In this document: positions 41,300 to 49,876 of the stretch, one piece after another | How the letters are laid out: each line of letters begins with the position of its first letter | Position numbering within the stretch: the first letter of the stretch is position 1 | Assembly: GCF_037029465.1 (NCBI RefSeq) | Contig: NZ_JAYMEM010000003.1 | Location: 1 to 64,000, forward strand | Length of the DNA stretch: 64,000 nucleotides | Reading direction: 5' to 3' | Source of the DNA: Mesoflavibacter sp037029465 | GTDB lineage: Bacteria; Bacteroidota; Bacteroidia; Flavobacteriales; Flavobacteriaceae | Notes under the pieces: generated by a model | The model's input: the letters and a program-made list of their open reading frames with translations, nothing else | Database searches by the model: none | Told to the model about the DNA's origin: nothing | Program-made: the position numbers and the translations under genes

Positions 41300-42769
41300 T
41301 TATCTTGAATAATTTGGAGCTTCTTTAGTAATAGTCACATTATGTGGATGACTCTCATTGATTCCCGAAGAGGTAATTTTAACAAATTGAGCAGACTCTT
41401 TTAAAGTAGCAATATCTTTTGCACCACAATAACCCATACCTGCACGTAAACCGCCAATAAATTGATGGATACTTTCGTAAAGTTCTCCTTTGTAAGGCAC
41501 ACGACCTACAATTCCTTCAGGCACTAATTTTTTAATATCATCTTCAACATCTTGAAAATAACGGTCTTTACTACCTTGTTTCATGGCTTCAACAGAACCC
41601 ATTCCGCGGTAAGACTTAAACTTACGACCTTCGTAAATAATGGTTTCTCCAGGACTTTCTTTTGTTCCTGCTAATAAAGAACCCAACATTACAGTATCTG
41701 CACCAGCCGCAAGAGCTTTTGGAATATCACCTGTATATCTAATTCCGCCATCTGCAATTACTGGTACACCACTTCCTTTAATAGCGTTAGCAACTTCTAA
41801 AACGGCACTAAATTGAGGAAAACCAACACCAGCAACAACACGTGTTGTACAAATAGAACCTGGTCCAATTCCTACTTTTACAGCATCTGCACCAGCTTCT
41901 ACTAAATATTTTGCAGCATTTGCAGTTGCAATATTACCAACGATAACTTCTAATTGCGGAAACTTAGATTTAATTTCTTTTAAAACAGCGACTACACCTT
42001 TAGTATGTCCATGCGCAGTATCAATAACTATAGCATCAACACCAGCATTTACTAATGCTTCTGCTCTATCTACTGCATCGCCTGTAACACCTATTGCTGC
42101 TGCAACACGTAATCTACCGTAATTATCTTTATTAGCAATTGGTTTTTGAGTTACTTTAGTAATATCTCTAAAGGTGATTAAACCTTCTAATTTATCACCT
42201 TCAACAATTAATAGCTTTTCAATTTTATTTTCTTGTAAAATTATTTCAGCATCTTTTAAAGACGTTCCAACTGGTGCTGTAATCAAGTTTTCACTAGTCA
42301 TTACTTCTACAATTGGTCTGTCGTTATGATGCTCAAAACGTAAATCTCTGTTAGTAACAATACCTTTTAATTTTCCATTATCATCAACTATTGGAATACC
42401 ACCAATACTGTGTTCTCTCATTGCATTTTTAGCATCAACAACCGTTGCACTTGTTGGTAAAGTTACTGGATCTATAATCATACCACTTTCTGCACGTTTT
42501 ACTTTACGTACTTTAGTAGCTTGCTCCTCAATAGTCATGTTTTTGTGTAACACACCAATACCACCTTCTCTAGCCATAGCTATTGCCATACGACTTTCGG
42601 TAACTGTATCCATTGCTGCTGAAACAATAGGAACGTTTATTGTGATATTTCTAGTAAATTTTGATTGAATATTAACCTCGCGTGGAAGTACTTCAGAAAA
42701 AGCTGGAACTAGTAGTACGTCATCGTAAGTTAACCCTTCGCCTACTATCTTATTGTTGTGTGCTATCAT
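41300..42769 (-). CDS. guaB: IMP dehydrogenase
   Basis: Oxidises IMP to XMP, the committed step of guanine nucleotide synthesis. The 489-residue, usual-length TIM-barrel enzyme has a CBS pair inserted at about 95-215 (Bateman domains, regulatory). The catalytic loop GIGPGSICTTRVVAGVG near 300 contains the active-site Cys, and GSLLAGTKESPGE and YRGMGSVEAM follow. It has no close operon partner; its only visible leader feature is a hairpin just upstream of the start. Confidence 0.96.
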   Translation of the reverse strand: MIAHNNKIVGEGLTYDDVLLVPAFSEVLPREVNIQSKFTRNITINVPIVSAAMDTVTESRMAIAMAREGGIGVLHKNMTIEEQATKVRKVKRAESGMIIDPVTLPTSATVVDAKNAMREHSIGGIPIVDDNGKLKGIVTNRDLRFEHHNDRPIVEVMTSENLITAPVGTSLKDAEIILQENKIEKLLIVEGDKLEGLITFRDITKVTQKPIANKDNYGRLRVAAAIGVTGDAVDRAEALVNAGVDAIVIDTAHGHTKGVVAVLKEIKSKFPQLEVIVGNIATANAAKYLVEAGADAVKVGIGPGSICTTRVVAGVGFPQFSAVLEVANAIKGSGVPVIADGGIRYTGDIPKALAAGADTVMLGSLLAGTKESPGETIIYEGRKFKSYRGMGSVEAMKQGSKDRYFQDVEDDIKKLVPEGIVGRVPYKGELYESIHQFIGGLRAGMGYCGAKDIATLKESAQFVKITSSGINESHPHNVTITKEAPNYSR

Positions 42770-42772
42770 GTT

Positions 42773-42790
42773 GCAATTAGAATTAATTGC
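42773..42790 (-). promoter_or_regulatory. Hairpin just before the guaB start
   Basis: GCAATTA (42773-42779) and TAATTGC (42784-42790) form a seven-base perfect stem around a four-base loop, ending three bases before the guaB ATG. It would cover the ribosome-binding region of the transcript or form a dyad operator. Confidence 0.35.
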
Positions 42791-42926
42791 GCGTAAAGAT
42801 ACGATTTATATATGAAACTATCTTGAATTTTTTTCTCTTATAAATTCTTTAAAAAAAAATGGCTTTATTTTTTTATTCAACTCTTAAAAATGAAAAATAG
42901 AATTTTTAAAAATTATTTTTATTTAT

Positions 42927-43009
42927 TCTAAATAAACTTTGGAAAACTAAAAATGAGTATTATTTTTGCACGCTGAAAACAAACTATTTTTAATCAGTCT
43001 AAATAAACT
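42927..43009 (+). promoter_or_regulatory. TonB receptor promoter with repeated operator
   Basis: TTTG (42938-42941), 19 bp, then TATTTTTG (42961-42968) is an ideal Bacteroidota promoter. The 12-mer TCTAAATAAACT occurs twice, at 42927-42938 just before the -33 element and at 42998-43009 in the leader. It looks like half of an iron-type (Fur) box, so iron repression of the receptor is plausible. The repeats are seen; the regulator is inferred. Confidence 0.55.
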
Positions 43010-43017
43010 CAAAATAA

Positions 43018-45249
43018 ATGAAAACTAAATTTTTATTCTTCATCTTATTAATTACTAGTAGTGTCATTGCTCAAAACACAAACAATTCTGTTACCAATAG
43101 CACAGATTCTATTCAAAAATTAGAAGAAGTTTTAATTAAAACGAATGTAATTTTTGGTAATAAATACATGGCAAAAAACCGTACTGGTTCTGCATATTAC
43201 ATTTCGCCAGCAGAATTAAAAAAACTAGGCTATACAGATATTAACAGAGTTTTAAAAACTGTTCCTGGTGTGACTATCGTAGAAGAAGATGGTTTTGGTC
43301 TGCGTCCTAATATCAGTTTAAGAGGTACTTCACCAGAGCGTAGTGCAAAAATTAGTCTAATGGAAGATGGTGTTTTGATTGCTCCTGCGCCATACAGTGC
43401 TTCTGCCGCTTATTACTTTCCTTCTGTTGCACGTATGGAAGCGGTAGAAATTTTAAAAGGTAGTAGCCAAGTACAATATGGTCCTTTTACTTCTGGTGGT
43501 GCTATAAATATGGTATCTACACAAATTCCTGATCATTTTTCTGGTAGAATTAAAGCCTCTTACGGTAGCTTTAACAGCGGACAAGTTTATGCGTCTGTTG
43601 GAGACAGCAACAAAAATTTTGGATATAATGTTGAGTATTTAAACTTTAATTCTGATGGATTTAAAAATCTTTTAAACGATGCTAATACTGGATTTGACAA
43701 GAATGATGTTGTTGCAAAATTTAGATTAAACACAGATAAAGAAGCAAAAACTCAACAAAGCTTTGAAACTAAATTTCAGTTTGCAGATGAAGTGTCTAAT
43801 GAAACGTATTTAGGGTTAACAGACACCGATTTTAATAATAATCCATTTGATAGATACACAAGTTCTCAAGAAGACCAAATGACTAACGAGCATATTCAAT
43901 TACTGTTAACTCATAACATTGAGTTTTCTAAAAATTTCGCCATTACAACTAATGGTTACTTTAATAGATTTGAAAGAAACTGGTATAAATTAAATGATAT
44001 CACTGCAAATAGTGATAAAGAAAGTATAGCAAATATTGTAACTAACCCAGATTTATATCCTACACATTTTAACTATATGACTGGTGTTGAAAATGCTCCA
44101 GCAGATGCTTTAACGGTTAAAGCGAATAACCGTAAGTACATTTCTAAAGGTGTTCAAACTAAATTAGATTATCATTTTTATGGTGAAAACACATTTCATG
44201 ATATTGAATTAGGGTTAAGATATCACTATGATGAAGAAGATCGTTTTCAATGGAAAGACTATTACAGCATTGTCGATAATACAATGCAACTAACAACTAA
44301 AGGTATACCAGGTACAGATGCTAACAGAATTAGCAGTGCTAAAGCTTTTGCTTCTTACATTATGTATAAATTTAAATACAAAAACTTAACATTAACTCCT
44401 GGTTTACGTTACGAAAACATTGTGCTTCAACGTGAAAATTACGGAACTAGTGATGTTAGTAGAACTGGCAGCGATTTATCTGTAAGAAAAAATAAAGTCG
44501 ATATTTTTATTCCTGGTATTGGTTTTAATTATAAATTCAATAACAACTACTCTGTTTTTGGTGGAGTACATAAAGGATTTTCGCCTCCAGGAAATGAAGA
44601 TGGTCAAAAACCAGAAGAAAGTATTAACTACGAGTTAGGTGCAAGATTTAACTTTAAAGGTATTCAAGGTGAAGTTGTTGCCTTTTACAATGATTATAGC
44701 AACCTATTAGGTAGTGATCTGGCGGCTAGTGGTGGTACTGGTAGTTTAGATGTATTTAATGCAGGTGAAGTTGCAGTAAAAGGTCTAGAAGTTCTTTTAA
44801 ATTATGATGCACTTCAAAATAGCTCTAACTTTTCTTTACCTCTTACTGTTGGTTACACATATACTGACACTAAATTTTTAAACAGTTTTGGTAGTGATGA
44901 TGGTATTTGGGGAACGGTTTCTGAAGGAGATGAAATACCGTACATTGCAAAGCATCAATTAAATGCTAGTATTGGTTTAGAACACAAAAAATATTCAATT
45001 AACTTAAACGGAAGATATAATGGTGCATTTAGAACAGTATCAGGTACTGGATCTATTCCTGATAGTCAAAAAGTAGAATCGGCTATCGTTTTAGATTTAG
45101 CTGGTCGTTACCATATCACTTCAAAATTAAGTGCAACAACTAACATTATTAACCTACTAGATAATGAATATGCAGTATCAAGAGTACCTGCAGGATTAAG
45201 ACCTGGTCATCCTTTTGGTATCTATGCTGGATTAGAATTTCAGTTTTAA
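43018..45249 (+). CDS. TonB-dependent receptor, FecA-like
   Basis: An outer-membrane receptor of 743 residues. A signal peptide (MKTKFLFFILLITSSVIAQ) precedes the plug domain (about 45-160) with the FecA-type run RPNISLRGTSPERSAKISLMEDGV and GSSQVQYGPFTSGGAINMVST. A 22-strand barrel follows, ending YAGLEFQF, a proper terminal strand with a C-terminal Phe. There is no CarboxypepD (CNA-like) extension of the SusC kind. The closest functional group is ferric citrate/catecholate uptake, and the promoter repeats fit iron control. No SusD partner is adjacent. Confidence 0.9.
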   Translation: MKTKFLFFILLITSSVIAQNTNNSVTNSTDSIQKLEEVLIKTNVIFGNKYMAKNRTGSAYYISPAELKKLGYTDINRVLKTVPGVTIVEEDGFGLRPNISLRGTSPERSAKISLMEDGVLIAPAPYSASAAYYFPSVARMEAVEILKGSSQVQYGPFTSGGAINMVSTQIPDHFSGRIKASYGSFNSGQVYASVGDSNKNFGYNVEYLNFNSDGFKNLLNDANTGFDKNDVVAKFRLNTDKEAKTQQSFETKFQFADEVSNETYLGLTDTDFNNNPFDRYTSSQEDQMTNEHIQLLLTHNIEFSKNFAITTNGYFNRFERNWYKLNDITANSDKESIANIVTNPDLYPTHFNYMTGVENAPADALTVKANNRKYISKGVQTKLDYHFYGENTFHDIELGLRYHYDEEDRFQWKDYYSIVDNTMQLTTKGIPGTDANRISSAKAFASYIMYKFKYKNLTLTPGLRYENIVLQRENYGTSDVSRTGSDLSVRKNKVDIFIPGIGFNYKFNNNYSVFGGVHKGFSPPGNEDGQKPEESINYELGARFNFKGIQGEVVAFYNDYSNLLGSDLAASGGTGSLDVFNAGEVAVKGLEVLLNYDALQNSSNFSLPLTVGYTYTDTKFLNSFGSDDGIWGTVSEGDEIPYIAKHQLNASIGLEHKKYSINLNGRYNGAFRTVSGTGSIPDSQKVESAIVLDLAGRYHITSKLSATTNIINLLDNEYAVSRVPAGLRPGHPFGIYAGLEFQF

Positions 45250-45267
45250 AAAGTAAAAATTAGTAGG

Positions 45268-45304
45268 AAAAAAGAGTTTGTATTTTATACAATCTCTTTT
45301 TTTT
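45268..45304. terminator. Terminator between TonB receptor and HMG-CoA lyase
   Basis: AAAAAAGAG with TTGTAT pairs with ATACAA and CTCTTTTTT with single-base offsets. A run on one side and T run on the other make it usable for both convergent genes. Confidence 0.75.
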
Positions 45305-46169
45305 AATGATAAAAATTGAAAATTTTACTCGCTTCGTTGTAAGCACTTTCAAAAGACATCGCATTTAGGTCATGCGCTTTTTTTGTTGTTAAATAAGAAA
45401 GCACTTTTTCGGTAGGCATATTTCCGGTTAATTCATCTTTTGCCATAGGACAACCACCAAAACCTTGTATAGCACCATCAAAACGTCTGCAACCAGCTTT
45501 GTAAGCTGCATCTACTTTTTCAAACCATGTACTTGGCGTAGTGTGTAAATGTGCGCCAAACTCAATATCTTGATATTTCGGAATTAAATTAGAAAACAGA
45601 TAATCTATATTTTCTGGGTTAGATGTACCAACCGTATCACTTAACGATAAAATTTCTACACCCATTTTACTCAGCTTTTCTGTCCACTCGCCTACTATTT
45701 CTACATTCCAAGGATCACCATAAGGATTACCAAATCCCATTGATATATAAACTACTACCTTTTTATTAGCCTGATCTGCGGTATTTAAAATGTCGTTTAA
45801 TAAATCTACAGATTGCGCAATTGTTTTATGCGTATTACGCATTTGAAAGTTTTCTGAAATAGAAAAAGGATACCCTAAATAATCAATTTCTGAATGTTGA
45901 CAAGCATCTTGTGCGCCACGTAAATTAGCAACAATGGCTAATAATTTACTATTGGTTTTACTTAAATCTAATTGAGATAACACTTCGGCTGTATCCACCA
46001 TTTGCGGTATGGCTTTTGGCGATACAAAACTTCCAAAATCAATGGTATCAAACCCAACTCGCAATAAAGATTGAATGTATTGCACCTTCTTTTCGGTAGG
46101 AATAAATTGTTTAATGCCTTGCATGGCATCTCGCGGACATTCAATAACTTTTACGTGGTTGTTTTTCAT
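45303..46169 (-). CDS. Hydroxymethylglutaryl-CoA lyase
   Basis: Cleaves HMG-CoA to acetoacetate and acetyl-CoA, in leucine or ketone metabolism. The 288-residue DRE-TIM metallolyase has VIECPRDAMQGIKQFIPT at the start (the metal-binding Asp in PRDAMQG), LSLSDTVGTSNP near 176, the metal pair in FGAHLHTTPS near 208, and the catalytic GGCPMAKD motif with Cys near 245. The lysine of the usual HMGCL start is retained. It is likely cytoplasmic, minus strand, followed by a LysE gene 36 bp upstream. Confidence 0.92.
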   Translation of the reverse strand: MKNNHVKVIECPRDAMQGIKQFIPTEKKVQYIQSLLRVGFDTIDFGSFVSPKAIPQMVDTAEVLSQLDLSKTNSKLLAIVANLRGAQDACQHSEIDYLGYPFSISENFQMRNTHKTIAQSVDLLNDILNTADQANKKVVVYISMGFGNPYGDPWNVEIVGEWTEKLSKMGVEILSLSDTVGTSNPENIDYLFSNLIPKYQDIEFGAHLHTTPSTWFEKVDAAYKAGCRRFDGAIQGFGGCPMAKDELTGNMPTEKVLSYLTTKKAHDLNAMSFESAYNEASKIFNFYH

Positions 46170-46205
46170 GGTCTTTCAAAGATAAAAAAGAAAAAGAGTT
46201 TGGCT

Positions 46206-46832
46206 TTATTTCTCTTGAAAAAAGATGAATATAGCAATACCAATAAACACAAAAATTTGTAACCATTTTAGTACTAACCCTGTGTTTTTATGCTGTTTTA
46301 AATACTCCGAAATAAATCCTGAAAGCACTGCTATCGCAGAAAATATAATTAAAGATGTAAGAATAAACAGCAAACCTAATACATAAAATTGCGTTACTGT
46401 TGATAGTGTTTTTGAAAATAAAAATCCAGGAAAAAATGCTAAAAAGAAAATAGACACTTTTGGGTTTAACACATTCATTATAATACCTTGCTTGTAGAGT
46501 TGCCACAAACTTTTTTTAGGTGTGTTTTCAGTTGTTAAAGCAACTTCAGCATCACTTTGATACACTTTATAAGCCAAATACAATAAGTAAACAGCGCCTA
46601 AAATTTTAAGTATTAAAAAAAGTGTATCATTATTTTTAATAATAGCAGAAACACCAAATGCAACTAATGTGGTGTGTACTAAACAACCAGAAATTAAACC
46701 TGCAACCGTTGCTAAACCATAATTACGACCATTGGTAATACTTTGCATTAACACATAAATATTATCCGGTCCTGGCGAAATGGCTAAAGCTGAAGTCGCT
46801 AAAACAAACCCTAATAAGGTTTCAATAGTCAT
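46206..46832 (-). CDS. LysE family exporter
   Basis: A six-helix inner-membrane exporter of amino acids or related metabolites. The 208-residue protein opens with the motif LATSALAISPGPDNIYVLMQSI, which is diagnostic for the LysE/RhtB family. NPKVSIFFLAFFPGF near 120 is the second family motif. The substrate is undetermined. It starts where pyrD ends (1-bp gap), so the two share a transcript. Confidence 0.9.
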   Translation of the reverse strand: MTIETLLGFVLATSALAISPGPDNIYVLMQSITNGRNYGLATVAGLISGCLVHTTLVAFGVSAIIKNNDTLFLILKILGAVYLLYLAYKVYQSDAEVALTTENTPKKSLWQLYKQGIIMNVLNPKVSIFFLAFFPGFLFSKTLSTVTQFYVLGLLFILTSLIIFSAIAVLSGFISEYLKQHKNTGLVLKWLQIFVFIGIAIFIFFQEK

Positions 46833-47885
46833 TTATTTTTGGTTTAAAATAGCTTGATTGATTTGCTTGATTAAATGTGGTCCTTCGTAGATAAAACCTG
46901 TATAAATCTGTACTAAATCTGCTCCAGCTTCTAGTTTTTCTAAAGCATCTTCAGCACTGTGGATTCCTCCAACACCAATAATAGGGAATGCTTTATTACT
47001 TTTTTCTGCTAGGTATTTTATCACTTTTGTTGATTTCTCTTTTATAGGTTGACCGCTTAAACCTCCATTACCGATAGCTTCCAAACGTTCTGTTGAAGTT
47101 TTTAATCCCGTACGATCTACAGACGTGTTGGTTGCAATGACTCCATCTAGTTTTGTTTCTTTGATGATTTCTATAATTTCATCTAACTGAATGGTATTTA
47201 AATCTGGAGCAATCTTAAGTAAAATTGGTTTTTTAGGTCTCGACTGTGCTCGACCTGACAATTCTTCGTTAGCTTTTTGAACTTCACTAATCAGTTCTAA
47301 CAAATAATCTTTGTCAGTTAATTTAGCGTGACTTCCAACGTTTGGACAACTTACATTAAGCACAAAATAATCAACATATGGATGTAACCCGTTAAAACAC
47401 TCTAAATAATCTCTGGTATAATCTTCTGGTGCTGTATCGGTGTTTTTCCCAATATTTCCACCAATAATTAACTGTCCTTTATTCTTTTTTAATTGTGTAA
47501 TTGCAGCTTCTAAACCTTCGTTATTAAAACCCATACGGTTTATAATTCCTTGGTCTTCTTTCAATCTAAACAAACGTTTTTTAGGATTGCCAACTTGTCC
47601 TTTTGGAGTTACGGTTCCTATTTCTATAAATCCAAAACCAAAGTTGGCTAATTCATTAAACAGCACTGCATTTTTATCAAAACCTGCAGCTAGTCCTACT
47701 GGATTTTTAAAGGTTAATCCAAAAAGATGACGTTGTAGTTTTTTGTCTTCTACAACATATAAACGTCTAAACACCGAAGTCATTCCTGGTATTTTAGAGG
47801 TTAATTTAACAAGCTTAAATGTAAAATGATGAATTTTTTCAGGATCGAGACTAAAAAAAAGCGGTCTTAGAAGGGATTTGTACAT
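46833..47885 (-). CDS. pyrD: Dihydroorotate dehydrogenase (quinone, class 2)
   Basis: Oxidises dihydroorotate to orotate using membrane quinone, the pyrimidine pathway. Start 47885 opens the class 2 N-terminal membrane helix (MYKSLLRPLFFSLDPEKIHHF). The 350 residues contain GLAAGFDKNAVLFNEL near 61, FVLNVSCPNVGS near 180 with the catalytic Ser region, and VGGIHSAEDALEKLEAGADLVQIYTG near the end binding FMN. The longer frame upstream needs a TTG and adds no recognised residues. Confidence 0.94.
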   Translation of the reverse strand: MYKSLLRPLFFSLDPEKIHHFTFKLVKLTSKIPGMTSVFRRLYVVEDKKLQRHLFGLTFKNPVGLAAGFDKNAVLFNELANFGFGFIEIGTVTPKGQVGNPKKRLFRLKEDQGIINRMGFNNEGLEAAITQLKKNKGQLIIGGNIGKNTDTAPEDYTRDYLECFNGLHPYVDYFVLNVSCPNVGSHAKLTDKDYLLELISEVQKANEELSGRAQSRPKKPILLKIAPDLNTIQLDEIIEIIKETKLDGVIATNTSVDRTGLKTSTERLEAIGNGGLSGQPIKEKSTKVIKYLAEKSNKAFPIIGVGGIHSAEDALEKLEAGADLVQIYTGFIYEGPHLIKQINQAILNQK

Positions 47886-47943
47886 CGTATAATGTTTGCA
47901 CAAAAGTAGTTGATAATAAAAATAAAATCAAATTATAATTATG

Positions 47944-47982
47944 TCTATATTTGCTAAATATAGATAAAATTAAGTATATTTG
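47944..47982 (+). promoter_or_regulatory. parDE promoters and palindromic operator
   Basis: A perfect dyad, TCTATATTT (47944-47952) and AAATATAGA (47956-47964) with a three-base spacer, overlaps one -7 box TATATTTG (47946-47953). A second TATATTTG is at 47975-47982. This is the arrangement expected for autorepression by the ParD antitoxin. Confidence 0.6.
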
Positions 47983-48002
47983 TTTAGATAAATTTTAATA
48001 AA

Positions 48003-48236
48003 ATGAATGTAAGTTTAACTAAAAAACAAGAGGATTATATCAATAAAGAAATTGCTTCTGGCGATTTTCAAAATGCAAGTGAATTGGTAAGAGATGCTTT
48101 AAGATTACATGAAATTTACAGGCATAAAGTGATACAAGATTTAAGAAACGAAATTGAAAAAGGCTGGTCTGCTCCTACCACAAATCAAAGTGTTAGCGAT
48201 ATAATTGCAGAACAAAAAAAGGAAATGGGCATCTAA
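48003..48236 (+). CDS. ParD family antitoxin
   Basis: A 77-residue antitoxin. The N-terminal ribbon-helix-helix reads MNVSLTKKQEDYINKEIASGDFQNASELVRDALRL, and the C-terminal tail (RNEIEKGWSAPTTN ... QKKEMGI) is the toxin-binding part. It normally dimerises, binds the palindrome upstream and neutralises the ParE-like partner whose start codon overlaps its stop by one base. Confidence 0.9.
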   Translation: MNVSLTKKQEDYINKEIASGDFQNASELVRDALRLHEIYRHKVIQDLRNEIEKGWSAPTTNQSVSDIIAEQKKEMGI

Positions 48237-48526
48237 TGGCTAATTATAAAATTTCTATTGAAGCCAAAAAAGATTTAATTTCGATATTTAAATACTCATA
48301 CATAGAATTTGGTATATCACAAGCCGAAAGTTACTTAAAACAATTAGAATCTAGTATTGAAAAACTTGCTGCAAATCCTAACATAGGCAAAGCTAGATTT
48401 GAAATAAAAAAAGGGCTATTTAGTATCCCTGAGCTTGAACATATCATTTTCTATCGTATTTTTAAATCACACATTAGAATTGTTAGAATTCTACATCAAA
48501 AACGAGACTTAAAAAATTTCTTATAA
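48236..48526 (+). CDS. ParE/RelE family toxin
   Basis: A 96-residue toxin of the ParE/RelE superfamily: IEAKKDLISIFKYSYIEFGISQAESYL, LAANPNIGKARFEIKKGLFSIPELEHIIFYRIFKSHIRIVRILHQKRDLKNFL. ParE members poison DNA gyrase; RelE members cut mRNA; the sequence fits ParE better (NP-I-G, R-hhYR-h). It overlaps the antitoxin stop (TAATG). It is complete, so probably functional. Confidence 0.88.
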   Translation: MANYKISIEAKKDLISIFKYSYIEFGISQAESYLKQLESSIEKLAANPNIGKARFEIKKGLFSIPELEHIIFYRIFKSHIRIVRILHQKRDLKNFL

Positions 48527-48540
48527 CACCTAATAAACAT

Positions 48541-49782
48541 ATGATTTCAAAAGAAGACATCATCAAAAGATTTGTTAGCTACGTAACTGTAGATACCGAA
48601 TCTGACCCAAATAGCGACACAACACCAAGTACCGAAAAACAATGGGATCTTGCCAATGCATTAGTGCAAGAATTACAACGTATCGGTATGCAAGATGTAA
48701 GTATTGACCAAAACGCTTATATCATGGCAACCTTGCCAAGTAATGTGGATCATGAGGTGCCAACTATTGGATTTATCTCGCATTTTGATACGTCACCAGA
48801 TTTTACTGGCGCTAATGTTAATCCGCAAATTGTAGAGCGTTATGATGGTAAAGACATTATTTTAAATGAAGCTGAAAACATCGTTTTATCACCTGATTAT
48901 TTTGAAGATTTATTACTTTACAAAGGTCAAACCTTAATCACAACCGATGGTACAACACTTTTAGGTGCTGATGATAAAGCTGGTATTTGCGAAATTATTT
49001 CAGCAATGGAATACCTAATTAAAAATCCACAAATTAAACACGGAACTATAAAAGTTGGATTTACTCCAGATGAAGAAATTGGTCGTGGCGCACATAAATT
49101 TGATGTTGAAAAATTTGGTGCAGATTGGGCTTATACCATGGATGGAAGTCAAATTGGTGAGTTAGAATACGAAAATTTTAACGCTGCTGGCGCTGTAGTT
49201 AAAGTGAAAGGAAAAATTGTACATCCTGGTTATGCTAAAGGAAAAATGGTCAACTCTATGTACATTGCTACCGAGTTTATCAACTCACTACCAAGACTAG
49301 AAACTCCAGAACATACAGAAGGTTACCAAGGTTTTTTTCATTTATATTCTGTAAAAGGTGAAGTTGAAGAAACTGTATTAGAATATATAATTCGTGACCA
49401 CGATAAAGAACATTTTGAAGCTAGAAAAGAAGTCATGCAAAAGCTTACCGACGAGCTTAACCAACAATACCAACGTGAAGTAGTAACGATTAACATTAAG
49501 GATCAATACTTTAACATGAAAGAAAAAGTAGAACCTGTAATGCACATTGTTGATATTGCGGAAGAAGCTATGAAACAATTAGACATTAAACCGTTAATAA
49601 AAGCAATTCGTGGTGGAACAGACGGATCACAATTAAGTTATATGGGCTTACCGTGTCCTAATATTTTTGCTGGCGGACATAATTTTCATGGACGTTATGA
49701 GTATGTTCCTGTAGAAAGTATGATAAAAGCAACAGAAGTGATTTGTAAAATCGCTGAGTTGACTGCTGAAAAGTATAAGTAA
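48541..49782 (+). CDS. pepT: Peptidase T
   Basis: An M20-family aminotripeptidase of 413 residues that removes the N-terminal residue of tripeptides. Metal ligands are visible in GFISHFDTSPDF (His near 81), LLGADDKAGICE (Asp near 141), and GFTPDEEIGRGAHKFD (Glu pair near 176). Dimerisation domain sits at about 205-310. The closing region RGGTDGSQLSYMGLPCPNIFAGGHNFHGRYEYV is diagnostic for PepT. It follows the TA pair on the same strand by 14 bp and has its own terminator. Confidence 0.94.
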   Translation: MISKEDIIKRFVSYVTVDTESDPNSDTTPSTEKQWDLANALVQELQRIGMQDVSIDQNAYIMATLPSNVDHEVPTIGFISHFDTSPDFTGANVNPQIVERYDGKDIILNEAENIVLSPDYFEDLLLYKGQTLITTDGTTLLGADDKAGICEIISAMEYLIKNPQIKHGTIKVGFTPDEEIGRGAHKFDVEKFGADWAYTMDGSQIGELEYENFNAAGAVVKVKGKIVHPGYAKGKMVNSMYIATEFINSLPRLETPEHTEGYQGFFHLYSVKGEVEETVLEYIIRDHDKEHFEARKEVMQKLTDELNQQYQREVVTINIKDQYFNMKEKVEPVMHIVDIAEEAMKQLDIKPLIKAIRGGTDGSQLSYMGLPCPNIFAGGHNFHGRYEYVPVESMIKATEVICKIAELTAEKYK

Positions 49783-49813
49783 TTCAGTTTTCAATAAACA
49801 ATTACCAATTAAC

Positions 49814-49850
49814 AAAAAACCTCACAAGACTAATCTTGTGAGGTTTTTAT
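49814..49850 (+). terminator. Terminator after pepT
   Basis: AAAACCTCACAAGA (49816-49829) pairs with TCTTGTGAGGTTTT (49834-49847) around CTAA and continues in T. An A run on the left side makes it usable for the convergent PPIase gene. Confidence 0.85.
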
Positions 49851-49876
49851 TTTATTTTGAGTTTGTAAGCTAAAGT

